A DNA stretch of 7,558 bases from JANLQX01 sp031406385 (GCA_031406385.1 JANOHI010000274.1:1-7558), one strand, 5' to 3'. Numbered from the stretch's first letter, positions 1-7,122 are shown. Translations and numbers: made by a program. Notes: a model not told the origin generated them from the letters alone.

Positions 1-638
1 TCTTCGCGAAGAGGCTCGGAGAGCGACAGCGGCTCAGCGGCGAAACGCAACGCCTCCGTGACCTTGTCCTCGGGCATCTCGACTTCCGCGGCGAGCTCGG
101 AGAGCGTGGCCTGGCGACCGAGCTTCAGCTCGAGGCGCGAACGGGCCTTTTGCAGACGGGCGAGGGTGTCACCGGCGTGGACGGGGAGACGGATCGTGCG
201 GCCGGTGTTGGCGATGCCACGCGTGATCGCCTGACGGATCCACCAGGTGGCATACGTTGAGAACTTGAAACCCTTGCGCCAATCGAACTTCTCGACCGCG
301 TGCATCAGGCCGAGGTTGCCTTCCTGAATCAGGTCGAGGAGCGGTAGACCCGACGCCTGGTACTTCTTGGCGATCGACACCACAAGGCGAAGGTTGGACT
401 GCACGAAGGTGCGTTCTGCGTCCTCGCCCGCGCGGTGAATTTTCTTCAGCTCACGCTTCTTTGCGGTGGTCAAATCCTTGCCGCCGGCTTCCAGCTGGAT
501 GCCAGCCTTCTTGCCCTCCTCGATGGCCTGGGCGAGACGGACTTCATCGTCCTTGGTCAGCAGGGGGTACTGCCCGATATCGGTAAGGTAGAGCCGGACG
601 AGGTCTTCCTCTTCGCGCTCACCACGTTCTTTCGCCAC
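1..638 (-). CDS. RNA polymerase sigma-70 family factor (group 1/2), N-terminal part, cut by window edge
   Basis: This is a sigma subunit that directs RNA polymerase to promoters. The 212 visible residues start directly with region 1.2 (LVRLYLTDIGQYPLL, residues 13-27), so there is no region 1.1 acidic domain. Region 2 follows: SNLRLVVSIAKKY (81-93), DLIQEGNLGLM (102-112), and the aromatic-rich melting and -10 recognition block with F118, W120, F124, F126, Y129, W132 and W133. Q136 and T139 correspond to the -10 contact residues of E. coli sigma-70. TGRTIRLPVH (145-154) leads into region 3 (HAGDTLARLQ onward), and the frame is still open at the left edge. The GTG start at 638-636 has a GAGGA ribosome site 6 bases upstream, and an in-frame TAG at 686-684 excludes longer versions. 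Whether it is the primary SigA/HrdB-type or a SigB-like group 2 paralogue cannot be decided without the rest; the lack of region 1.1 slightly favours a short form. Confidence 0.95.
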   Translation of the reverse strand, partial: MAKERGEREEEDLVRLYLTDIGQYPLLTKDDEVRLAQAIEEGKKAGIQLEAGGKDLTTAKKRELKKIHRAGEDAERTFVQSNLRLVVSIAKKYQASGLPLLDLIQEGNLGLMHAVEKFDWRKGFKFSTYATWWIRQAITRGIANTGRTIRLPVHAGDTLARLQKARSRLELKLGRQATLSELAAEVEMPEDKVTEALRFAAEPLSLSEPLRE

Positions 639-644
639 AGCTAA

Positions 645-649
645 TCCTC
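645..649 (-). promoter_or_regulatory. Ribosome binding site of the sigma factor gene
   Basis: GAGGA on the minus strand sits 6 bases upstream of the GTG at 638-636. It decides the start, because an in-frame TAG at 686-684 leaves no ATG, GTG or TTG between that stop and this GTG. The surrounding 639-810 spacer contains no gene, and I could not identify a clear -35/-10 pair in it. Confidence 0.7.
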
Positions 650-810
650 GGTTCCTCTGAAGCGTTCGGTCGCGGCAGATTCGCTACGATGTCGAACCCA
701 TTACCAACGCTGAACATTCCCGCAGTGTCGCGCGAACGCACAGCCACGGCGCATGGGAGCGGGCAGTCTACCTGGTTCTGCGCCCGGTTCGGCCCGGAAC
801 CCACCCACTG

Positions 811-1425
811 TCAGTGATGCACTGCTGCAGGCTTCGGCACACCGAGTGACGAACTGAAGTCTTTTCGACCAGCCCACAGGATCTTACGCACCACATCCAA
901 CGTGGCAGATCCGTCGTCGGTTGGCGACGGCAGGGCGTCTGCGGTGGAGCGTCCCGCAGCGGCTGGTCCTGCCGTTCCCGGGCGGTCGAGCACGTGTCGC
1001 GCCGCCTCAAGGTGGACGTCGATGGCGGCGAGTGCCAGGGCGAACGCCCGGTCGGCGGTCGGTGACAGCAGCTCACCGAGGTCGGTGATCGCCGAGCGGA
1101 GCGCTGTCACCAGCCCGAAGGTCACCGGCCGGAGGCAGCCGTCGTTGAAGAGTTGCCGAAGCGCTGCGAACTCGGTCGAGCCGGTCACGTTGGCACACAC
1201 CTCGTCAGCCAAGGTCCGAAGCCCCACGGCATCGGGTGCCAGGGCCGCCCAACGCCCGGCGACCTCGCCGAGATGGCGCGATGCCTCCGTCACGTCTCGC
1301 CGATCATCCACCAGTTCGGCGCGCAAGGCTCGTCGGCCGAGGGCGCCGAACCCGACTGCAGTCACTTCGCCGGCCACGGTCACGAAGCGGACCCGTTCGG
1401 CGAAGGCCACGCCGGGGCCGTTCAC
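811..1425 (-). CDS. Uncharacterised 204-residue protein, translationally coupled to hemH
   Basis: I do not recognise the family. The gene begins with a GTG at 1425-1423 that overlaps the hemH TGA (GTGA), and it ends with TGA at 813-811. Codon third positions are strongly G/C, which supports real coding. Residues 6-40 look beta-rich with hydrophobic alternation (RVRFVTVAGEVTAVGFGAL). Residues 45-148 look mostly alpha-helical, with ALRQLFNDGCLRP near 88-100 and repeated Ala/Leu-rich heptads (AFALALAAIDVHLEAARHVL, 127-146). Residues 149-175 form a Pro/Ala/Gly/Thr-rich, probably disordered linker, and a short basic helix (DVVRKILWAGRKDF, 177-190) ends the protein. No signal peptide or convincing membrane helix is seen. 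The overlap suggests co-expression with ferrochelatase, but a role in haem metabolism is only an inference. The same frame stays open upstream to 1695, but that part lies antisense-like within hemH in another frame and is Arg-rich, so I take the overlapping GTG as start. Confidence 0.75.
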   Translation of the reverse strand: MNGPGVAFAERVRFVTVAGEVTAVGFGALGRRALRAELVDDRRDVTEASRHLGEVAGRWAALAPDAVGLRTLADEVCANVTGSTEFAALRQLFNDGCLRPVTFGLVTALRSAITDLGELLSPTADRAFALALAAIDVHLEAARHVLDRPGTAGPAAAGRSTADALPSPTDDGSATLDVVRKILWAGRKDFSSSLGVPKPAAVHH

Positions 1426-2498
1426 CCCTGGCCCGCCGGTGCAGCGGTGCGCCCCACCGGCGGAGCCGGGCGTGTGGGCAGCGGGCAGCAGTCCACGGGA
1501 CAAATGTCGTGATTCGCGCCGCGCGAGCCGAGGGCGACACGATCGGGCCGCTCGCCCCGTTCGGAGGCCGCCCGCTCGAGGGCGAGCTCGACGATCATCT
1601 CGACGAATCGCTGGTCGGAGCCGACCGTGGCGGCCCGCACCATCGCAAGGCCGATCTCGTCGGCCGTTTCGCGCGCTTGGGTGTCGAGGTCCCACACCAC
1701 TTCCATGTGGTCGCTGACAAAGCCCACCGGCACAACGACGACGGCGGACGCGCCGTCTGCACGGCGAGACCGAAGGTGGTCGGAGATGTCAGGCTCGAGC
1801 CACGGTTGACCGGGCGCACCCGAGCGGCTCTGGTAGACGAGGTCCCACCGACGGTGTGCGTGGGACGATCCCAGTCCATCCATGATCAGTGAACAGGCGT
1901 CGAGGAGTTGGGCCACGTAGTCGCTGGTATCGGCCATCGACTGAGGGATCGAGTGGGCGGTGAACACGATCTCGGCATCATCGGTCGACCGGGCGAGCGC
2001 GGCGAGCGTGTTGCTCACCATCGGCTCGATGAATCCGGGGTGGTTGTAGAAGACGCGCACCTTGTCGACACTCGGGGCATCGCCATGCTCGAGGGCCGCG
2101 AGCGCCCGGGCGATGTCCTCGCGATACTGCCGACAGCCGCTCGCCGACGAGAACGCGCTGGTGACGAAGGCAAGGACCCGCCGCGGGGCCGAGGGTCCGA
2201 GCTCATCGAGCGCTTCGGGGATGTACGGATGCCAGTTCCGGTTGCCCCAAACAATCGGCACCTCGACGCCACGCCCGGCAAAGGCTGTGCGCATAGCTGT
2301 CAGGAGCTCGCGATTGTGACCGTTGATCGGGCTCACTCCACCGAAGCGGTCGTAGTGGGCGCTGACCTCAACGAGCCGTTCCCGGGGGATACCGCGGCCT
2401 CGGGTCACGTTCTCCATGAACGGCAGCACGTCGTCGGGACCCTCGGGTCCGCCGAAGGACACCAGCATCACGGCGTCATAGGGATCGAGCGGATTCAT
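1422..2498 (-). CDS. hemH: Ferrochelatase (probably coproporphyrin ferrochelatase), [2Fe-2S] type
   Basis: This enzyme inserts Fe2+ into the porphyrin ring near the end of haem synthesis. In Actinobacteria the family (also called CpfC) usually acts on coproporphyrin III. The protein has 358 residues, a normal family length. Visible motifs are LVSFGGPEGPDDV (12-24), FGGVSPING (52-60), the metal-site TAHSIP with catalytic His182, YQSRSG (222-227), and the loop VGFVSDHMEVVWDLD (258-272) with catalytic-region Glu266. Cys122 in SGCRQY, together with the C-terminal Cys333, Cys337 and Cys338 (ICPVDCCP), fits the four cysteines that ligate a [2Fe-2S] cluster in mycobacterial-type ferrochelatases. The ATG at 2498 has a GGAGAG ribosome site 9 bases upstream and fits the family N-terminus. 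The frame is open further up to a GTG at 2639, but that extension is Arg/Pro-rich and atypical. The stop overlaps the start of the downstream uncharacterised gene. No protoporphyrinogen or coproporphyrinogen oxidase or hemQ gene is adjacent. Confidence 0.97.
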   Translation of the reverse strand: MNPLDPYDAVMLVSFGGPEGPDDVLPFMENVTRGRGIPRERLVEVSAHYDRFGGVSPINGHNRELLTAMRTAFAGRGVEVPIVWGNRNWHPYIPEALDELGPSAPRRVLAFVTSAFSSASGCRQYREDIARALAALEHGDAPSVDKVRVFYNHPGFIEPMVSNTLAALARSTDDAEIVFTAHSIPQSMADTSDYVAQLLDACSLIMDGLGSSHAHRRWDLVYQSRSGAPGQPWLEPDISDHLRSRRADGASAVVVVPVGFVSDHMEVVWDLDTQARETADEIGLAMVRAATVGSDQRFVEMIVELALERAASERGERPDRVALGSRGANHDICPVDCCPLPTRPAPPVGRTAAPAGQG

Positions 2499-2507
2499 AC
2501 CGGTGTT

Positions 2508-2513
2508 CTCTCC
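2508..2513 (-). promoter_or_regulatory. Ribosome binding site of hemH
   Basis: GGAGAG on the minus strand lies 9 bases upstream of the ATG at 2498-2496. It supports this start over the in-frame GTG at 2639, which would add 47 residues with no resemblance to the ferrochelatase N-terminus. Confidence 0.65.
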
Positions 2514-2632
2514 GGGAGGACACGGGCACGTGCGGCGGGAGCAACGGGGCTCCGCGGGATGATGAAAGGGCGCGGGGCGTCGCCGGAACACGAAGACATC
2601 ACCGACGAGGGTACGCCCGCCGGGAACGTTGT

Positions 2633-2665
2633 AGAACACCTCCTAGCCGAGCTCGGAGGTGTTTT
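2633..2665. repeat. Long imperfect hairpin in the hemH/nadE spacer
   Basis: The arms AACACCTCC (2635-2643) and GGAGGTGTT (2655-2663) pair perfectly over 9 bp. They can extend outward by a G-T wobble and an A-T pair to 2633/2665. After one T/C mismatch they continue inward with AGC (2645-2647) against GCT (2651-2653), around a CGA loop. On the plus strand the stem ends in TTTT, so it has the shape of a factor-independent terminator or attenuator for plus-strand transcripts. The stem also buries a Shine-Dalgarno-like GGAGGTG (plus) and AGGAGGTG (minus). It lies just before the palindrome at 2664-2685, upstream of nadE and in the possible leader of hemH. Function is unknown: attenuator, leader terminator and protein-binding site are all possible. 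Confidence 0.55.
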
Positions 2666-2685
2666 GCCCCCATATATGGGGGCAA
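2664..2685. promoter_or_regulatory. 22-base perfect palindrome, candidate operator between divergent hemH and nadE
   Basis: The sequence is perfectly self-complementary over 22 bases, with half-site TTGCCCCCATA and its centre between 2674 and 2675. C5 and G5 tracts flank an ATATAT core. It sits in the 237-base spacer between divergent hemH (start 2498) and nadE (start about 2736), about 50 bases before the nadE start. This is where a dimeric repressor could control one or both genes. The AT core within G/C tracts could also overlap a -10-like TATATG read in either direction, but no good -35 box is evident. The C-tract/G-tract design loosely recalls operators of CsoR/RcnR-type metal sensors; that link is speculation. 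As RNA it could also form a hairpin. Confidence 0.5.
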
Positions 2686-2735
2686 TCTCTCTCCCAACGC
2701 CCACCTACGGAATGGCGAAGGTAGCGTCGGGGCGC

Positions 2736-4649
2736 ATGATGTCGGACTGGGGAGCATTGGGGTTTGTGCGGGTCGCCGTGGCGGCCCCGCCGGTGCATCT
2801 CGGCGATCCGGCAGCGAACGCCTTGGAGATCGCCGCCTGGGCGGCCCGCCTGTCCGCCGACGGCGCCGCGCTGATCTGCTTCCCCGAGCTCTCCCTCACC
2901 GGCTACACCTGCGAGGACCTCTTCCTGACCGACGGACTCCGCGAGAAGACCGAAACGGCGCTCGTCTCACTGGCCCAGGAGACAGCAGGACTCGACGCCA
3001 CCATCGTCGTCGGGCTCCCCCTTCGGCTGTCCGACGGACGCCAGGTCAACGCCGCCGCCGTGCTCGACGCCGGGCGGGTGATCGGCGCCGTCCCGAAACA
3101 GCACCTCCCCAACGCCGCAGAGTTCTACGAACGGCGATGGTTCACCCCGGGATTCGGCATCGACACGACCGTGACGCTGCCGGGCCTCGACCCCTTCCCG
3201 GTGCACCCGAATCTGCTGTTCCGCCGGGGCGCGATTCTGCTCGGCATCGAGATCTGCGAGGACCTCTGGGCACCGGACCCACCGTCAACGGGCCTGGCCA
3301 TAGGCGGGGCGAACGTCATCATGAATCCGTCCGCCAGCAACGAACTCGTGGCGAAGGCCGACTATCGACGCGAACTGGTCCGCCAGCAATCCGCCCGAAC
3401 CCACACGGTCTATGCCTACGCCAGCGCCGGACCCACGGAATCGACCAAGGACCTGGTCTTCGGCGGACACACGATGATCGCCGAGAACGGCGCGATGTCG
3501 AGCGAAGGCGAGCGCTTCCGACTGGAGGGCGCGTCAACCACGGCCGACATCGACATCACCAGGATGCTCAACGAACGCTCCCGCGACGTGACCTGGTCCA
3601 CCGCGCCACGTCACGACACCATGCGTATCGTCGAGATCGACCGCCCCCTCCCGGCCCTGCGCGAACTGCGCCGCACGTTCGCCCGCAATCCGTTCGTCCC
3701 CGATGACATCGCCACCCGCGATGCGCGTGCCGAGGAGATTCTGGCGATCCAGTCGACCGGACTCGCCAGACGCGTTCTCGCCGCACGCGCCGACCGGCTG
3801 GTCATCGGGGTGAGCGGAGGGCTCGACTCCACCCTTGCGCTGCTCGTGTGCGTGGAGACCATGCGGCGCCTCGGCCGTCCGAACACGGCGATCGTCGGCG
3901 TGACCATGCCCGGGCCCGGCACGACGCAGCGCACTCGAACCGTCGCGGATGACCTCATGGAGCTCCTCGGAGTCACGGTGCGGGTGATCCCTATCGGAGA
4001 GGCGGTCGCGCAGCACTTCCGCGACATCGGCCATGACCCGACCGACCACTCGATCGTGTTCGAGAACGCTCAGGCCCGCGAGCGGACCCAGATCCTCTTC
4101 GACATCGCCAACCAGGTCGGCGGGATCGTGGTCGGAACCGGCGACCTCAGCGAGCTGGCACTGGGATGGTGCACGTTCAACGCCGATCACATGGCGAACT
4201 ACGGCGTCAACGCCTCGGTTCCGAAGACGCTCGTCCGCCATCTCGTGCGGTGGTTCGCCGATCACCGCGCTGGCAGCGACGACCGACTCGACGCTGTCCT
4301 CCATGCCGCCGCCGACATGCCGGTCTCCCCCGAGCTGCTACCTCCCGACGCCGCCGGAAACATCGTGCAGGAGACCGAGGACGTGATCGGTCCCTATGAA
4401 CTGCATGACTTCTTCCTTTTCCACCTGCTGCGCAACGGCGAAAGCCGAACGAAGATCGCCGCGCTCGCCACGCTGGTTTTCGCTGACACCTACACCGCCG
4501 ACGACATTGATCGCTGGCTCGCCACGTTCTGGCAACGGTTCCACAGCCAGCAGTTCAAGCGGACCACCTTGCCGCCGGGGCCGAAGGTCGGATCGGTCAG
4601 CGTGTCGCCGCGTGGCGATCTGCGGCTTCCCGACGAGCTGCGAGGGTGA
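2736..4649 (+). CDS. nadE: Glutamine-dependent NAD+ synthetase
   Basis: This cytosolic enzyme makes NAD+ from deamido-NAD+ (nicotinate adenine dinucleotide) using ATP, with ammonia released from glutamine in an attached amidase domain. The protein has 637 residues. The N-terminal nitrilase-fold glutaminase carries the full catalytic triad: Glu51 (CFPELSLTGY), Lys121 (VPKQHLP) and Cys174 (IEICEDLW). The C-terminal synthetase domain has the ATP pyrophosphatase loop SGGLDS (360-365), then GTGDLSELALGW (467-478), NYGVNASVPKTL (488-499), QFKRTTLPPGPKV (606-618) and SPRGDLRLP (624-632). It resembles the Mycobacterium tuberculosis form, which is about 40 residues longer. The start is uncertain: ATG at 2736 or 2739 keeps the conserved GFVRVA motif at the expected distance from the N-terminus. 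GTG 2766, ATG 2712 and ATG 2676 are alternatives. No strong ribosome site is visible (GAAGG at 2717-2721, 14 bases away). The frame remains open upstream over hemH, which is a high-GC artefact. The stop overlaps the next gene's start. Confidence 0.97.
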   Translation: MMSDWGALGFVRVAVAAPPVHLGDPAANALEIAAWAARLSADGAALICFPELSLTGYTCEDLFLTDGLREKTETALVSLAQETAGLDATIVVGLPLRLSDGRQVNAAAVLDAGRVIGAVPKQHLPNAAEFYERRWFTPGFGIDTTVTLPGLDPFPVHPNLLFRRGAILLGIEICEDLWAPDPPSTGLAIGGANVIMNPSASNELVAKADYRRELVRQQSARTHTVYAYASAGPTESTKDLVFGGHTMIAENGAMSSEGERFRLEGASTTADIDITRMLNERSRDVTWSTAPRHDTMRIVEIDRPLPALRELRRTFARNPFVPDDIATRDARAEEILAIQSTGLARRVLAARADRLVIGVSGGLDSTLALLVCVETMRRLGRPNTAIVGVTMPGPGTTQRTRTVADDLMELLGVTVRVIPIGEAVAQHFRDIGHDPTDHSIVFENAQARERTQILFDIANQVGGIVVGTGDLSELALGWCTFNADHMANYGVNASVPKTLVRHLVRWFADHRAGSDDRLDAVLHAAADMPVSPELLPPDAAGNIVQETEDVIGPYELHDFFLFHLLRNGESRTKIAALATLVFADTYTADDIDRWLATFWQRFHSQQFKRTTLPPGPKVGSVSVSPRGDLRLPDELRG

Positions 4650-6316
4650 AACGCGGCGATCCCCTCCGGTTTGAGATCCTCACCGCACCGTTCCGCTACC
4701 TGCAGATCACGCCCGGACGCGTCGCTGGGCCGGTGATTGCCTCGGCCGTCGGTTCCATCGCCGTCCTTCCGGCGAGTCTGCTCATCCAACATGCCGTATC
4801 CGAAGCTGAGCGATCGAGGACCCGCAACCTGATCGTCTTCACCGTGCTGTCGCTCGGCGTCCAAATCGCTGGCGCACTCCTCGTCCTCCTGTCTCGACGA
4901 AAGCTCAGCGAGACCTTCAAGACCGCGGCCGCTGCTCGCCGCGCCGAGCTTCTCCGGGCCGCACTCGATCGGCCCTGGATCGAGCGGCGGGGCGCCGACC
5001 GATCCCTGCTCGGGAGAAGGATCATGTCCGATGTCGACCGTGTCGACGCTTACGCCGAAGCGGTGCTCGGCCTGCTCGTTCCGGCCGTGCTCCTGCTCGC
5101 CGCCGGGCTCACCGTCGTTCTGCGGTTGCAGGTGATGCTCGGGCTGCTGGTGATCGCCAGCTCCATTCCAATCGTTGCCGGAGCGGCGTACTCATCGCTC
5201 CACCTGCGCAAGCGTCATGCGAGGCAATGGTCGGAGCACCACCGGCTCTCCAGCACCCTCGACGAGACGCTTCGCGCCGACGAACTCTTCACCGACCACG
5301 GTGTCGAGGACTACGCCGTGGACCGGGTCCGCGAGCCGTTGCGTTCATTCGCCTCGGCCGCAGCAGGCCAGACGAATGCGATCACATGGTCGATGCAGAG
5401 CCAGGTCATCACCTTCGCGGCCTCGTCGGCGATCGTGCTCGCCTACGCCGCCACCCAGCTCGCTGACGGCCACCTGACCACACCGAAGCTCCTCGTCACG
5501 TTGTTCGCCCTCGCCGTGGCCCAGAACGGGGCGCGCATGATCGTCTTCGCCCTGTCACCGATCATCTCCGGTCGACAGGCCTTGCAATCGCTCGCCGAGT
5601 GGGGTTCCGCGACCCGCGCAGCCCCCGGCGACGACCGTGCCGAAACACGAGGCGGCGGTCCGGTCGCGTCGGTCGAAACGATTGAGGCTCGTCACGTCAC
5701 GTTCAGCTACGGCGACGATCCGGTCATCACCGACCTCTCGGTTACCGTGCGCCGCGGCGAAACGCTCGTGTTGCGGGGCGACAACGGCGCAGGAAAGTCC
5801 ACACTTCTGGGCATGCTTGTCGGACGGATCGCGCCCGATGATGGATCGATCCTCATCGACGGTCGAGCGATGTCGTCGCCATTCCCGACCGAGGTGCTCC
5901 AGCGGATCGCCGTCGTCGGACAGGAATCCGTGGTCGTACGCGCGACCGTCGAAGAGAACCTGCGTCTCCTCGGTTCGCGGGCGACGCACGACGACATGCG
6001 TTCGGCCCTCCAGGCCGTTGGACTCCCGCTCGACCTTGACCACGAAGTTGGTGACGACGGCGAATTGCTCTCCGGTGGGCAGCGCCGACGACTGGCAGTG
6101 GCCCGCGCCCTGCTTCGTCACCCAGACATGCTGTTCCTCGATGAACCGGCCAATCACCTCGACGAATCCACCCTCGAGCTCGTCCGTCGACTCAACATCC
6201 ACGTGCCCCGCATGGGCCTCGTGATCGTCACCCATGACGACAGTCTCGACGCTCTCGCCAACGCCACGATCGTGCGGCTCAGCCGGGTGGCAGCTCCTGC
6301 GCGGCCACCGGCATGA
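4646..6316 (+). CDS. ABC exporter, fused membrane and ATPase domains (half transporter)
   Basis: This is a 556-residue half transporter of the ABC exporter fold that would act as a homodimer or with an unseen partner in the cytoplasmic membrane. About six hydrophobic segments are visible, near residues 27-50, 61-82, 138-160, 162-183, 252-272 and 278-302. A linker (about 320-345) leads to the ATPase domain: aromatic FSYGDDP (353-359), Walker A GDNGAGKST (378-386), Q-loop Gln426, signature LSGGQ (475-479), Walker B MLFLDE (495-500) with catalytic Glu500, D-loop NHLDE (503-507) and switch His530. All ATPase motifs are intact. The layout is reminiscent of CydC/CydD and lipid or peptide exporters, but the substrate cannot be read from sequence. 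The GTG start at 4646 overlaps the nadE stop (GTGA), and its ATGA end overlaps the glycosyltransferase start, so the three genes are probably co-translated. A GAGG directly abuts the GTG, so coupling is the likely initiation route. Confidence 0.9.
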   Translation: MKRGDPLRFEILTAPFRYLQITPGRVAGPVIASAVGSIAVLPASLLIQHAVSEAERSRTRNLIVFTVLSLGVQIAGALLVLLSRRKLSETFKTAAAARRAELLRAALDRPWIERRGADRSLLGRRIMSDVDRVDAYAEAVLGLLVPAVLLLAAGLTVVLRLQVMLGLLVIASSIPIVAGAAYSSLHLRKRHARQWSEHHRLSSTLDETLRADELFTDHGVEDYAVDRVREPLRSFASAAAGQTNAITWSMQSQVITFAASSAIVLAYAATQLADGHLTTPKLLVTLFALAVAQNGARMIVFALSPIISGRQALQSLAEWGSATRAAPGDDRAETRGGGPVASVETIEARHVTFSYGDDPVITDLSVTVRRGETLVLRGDNGAGKSTLLGMLVGRIAPDDGSILIDGRAMSSPFPTEVLQRIAVVGQESVVVRATVEENLRLLGSRATHDDMRSALQAVGLPLDLDHEVGDDGELLSGGQRRRLAVARALLRHPDMLFLDEPANHLDESTLELVRRLNIHVPRMGLVIVTHDDSLDALANATIVRLSRVAAPARPPA

Positions 6317-7095
6317 ACGCGCCGCCCGTGGACGGCGACACGGCCGAGCTCGAGCGCCGAGAAGGCGAACGGCGAACCTCGAACACCGTGGCGCTGGCAG
6401 TGGTCGTTACTCCGGCGCAGAACGAGTCGGACACGATCGGAGACATCGTCCGGGGGATCGTCGCCCTCGGCTACGTATCGGTGGTCGTCGACGACGCCTC
6501 GACGGATGCGACCGGCCAACTGGCGCGGGAGGCGGGGGCGATCGTCGTGCGGCTCGATCAGTCCTTCGGCGTCGGACACGCGCTTCGCCGCGGCTTCGCC
6601 CATGCGTGTTCTCTCGGCGCGTCGGCAATCGTCCAGTGCGACGGCGACGGCCAGCATCCGGTTCATGAGATCCCCCGGTTGATCGAGCATCGACCCGATG
6701 CTGCGCTCGTCATCGGGTCGCGGTTCATATCCGATGAGCCCCTCCGGCTGTCGGGAGCGAAGCGCGCCGGTATCTGGCTGCTTCGCCACCGCCTGCGAGC
6801 ACGCGTTGGTCTTTCGGTTTCCGATCCGACGTCGGGATTCCGTTCGATCCGCCAACCGCTTCTCTCAGCGTTCGCCGACGACTTCCCGTCGTCGTATCTC
6901 GGGGACACGTTCGAAGCGTGTCTTGCCGCCGCCGAGCTTGTCGGCCCCGATCGGATCGCCGAGATCGGCGTGACGATGCGCGACCGCCAAGGTGGCGTGC
7001 CCTTCGCCAGCGGCCCCCACGCTGCATGGCTCTTGGTCCGCGCCCTCGTCGGCACCTCGCGCCTGATCCGCCGCCCCCTCCGCCGCCTGCTCTGA
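6313..7095 (+). CDS. Family 2 glycosyltransferase (GT-A fold), dolichol-phosphate-sugar-synthase-like
   Basis: This 260-residue protein is predicted to transfer a sugar from a nucleotide-sugar donor. After about 25 polar residues comes the GT2 opening strand LAVVVTPAQNE (28-38), where the common PAYNE has Gln for Tyr. Next are the nucleotide-binding VVVDDASTDAT (57-67), GVGHALRRGF (86-95), the metal/donor motif QCDGDGQH (108-115), VIGSRF (133-138) and DPTSGFR (171-177). These match polyprenyl-phosphate mannosyl/glucosyltransferase-like members. There are no C-terminal membrane helices of the GtrB type, only a basic hydrophobic tail (LIRRPLRRLL) that could touch the membrane. The ATG overlaps the transporter stop (ATGA), placing it last in the nadE unit. 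Acceptor and sugar are unknown. Together with the exporter it may serve a cell-envelope glycan or lipid, which is an inference from position only. Confidence 0.88.
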   Translation: MNAPPVDGDTAELERREGERRTSNTVALAVVVTPAQNESDTIGDIVRGIVALGYVSVVVDDASTDATGQLAREAGAIVVRLDQSFGVGHALRRGFAHACSLGASAIVQCDGDGQHPVHEIPRLIEHRPDAALVIGSRFISDEPLRLSGAKRAGIWLLRHRLRARVGLSVSDPTSGFRSIRQPLLSAFADDFPSSYLGDTFEACLAAAELVGPDRIAEIGVTMRDRQGGVPFASGPHAAWLLVRALVGTSRLIRRPLRRLL

Positions 7096-7122
7096 CTCTG
7101 GGAGAGAAGTTGCCGGCCCCGC

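Noticed and set aside
786..801. Small inverted repeat GGTTC...GAACC after the uncharacterised gene, considered as a terminator or tRNA T-arm
   Set aside because: Only a 5-bp stem with a 6-base loop, no T-run, and no cloverleaf or acceptor stem around it.
639..810. Promoter for the sigma factor gene
   Set aside because: Several weak -35/-10-like hexamers can be found but none has both good match and spacing, so no call is made.
902..1717. Plus-strand open frame antisense to the uncharacterised gene and hemH
   Set aside because: It is Arg/Ser/Ala-rich low-complexity translation typical of high-GC shadows, with hemH motifs on the other strand.
2538..2553. Short hairpin GGAGC...GCTCC near the hemH start, considered as a riboswitch element
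   Set aside because: A 5-bp stem alone is expected by chance in GC-rich DNA, and no known riboswitch core could be recognised around it.
2499..2639. In-frame 47-residue N-terminal extension of hemH from a GTG at 2639
   Set aside because: The residues are Arg/Pro/Cys-rich and unlike any ferrochelatase N-terminus. The ATG at 2498 has a well-spaced GGAGAG, and the extension's AGGAGG overlaps the GTG too closely to act as its ribosome site.
1908..2735. Long in-frame extension upstream of nadE, reading across hemH on the opposite strand
   Set aside because: It is antisense to the well-conserved ferrochelatase, has no family resemblance and reflects the scarcity of stop codons in high-GC DNA. The NAD synthetase N-terminus matches starts near 2736.
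3534..4304. 256-residue minus-strand open frame inside nadE
   Set aside because: It lies wholly antisense to the conserved synthetase domain and shows no recognisable motif.
5555..6855. Two overlapping minus-strand open frames (5555-6235 and 6154-6855) under the exporter and glycosyltransferase
   Set aside because: Both are antisense to intact ATPase and GT2 motifs, show no motif of their own, and have shadow-like composition.
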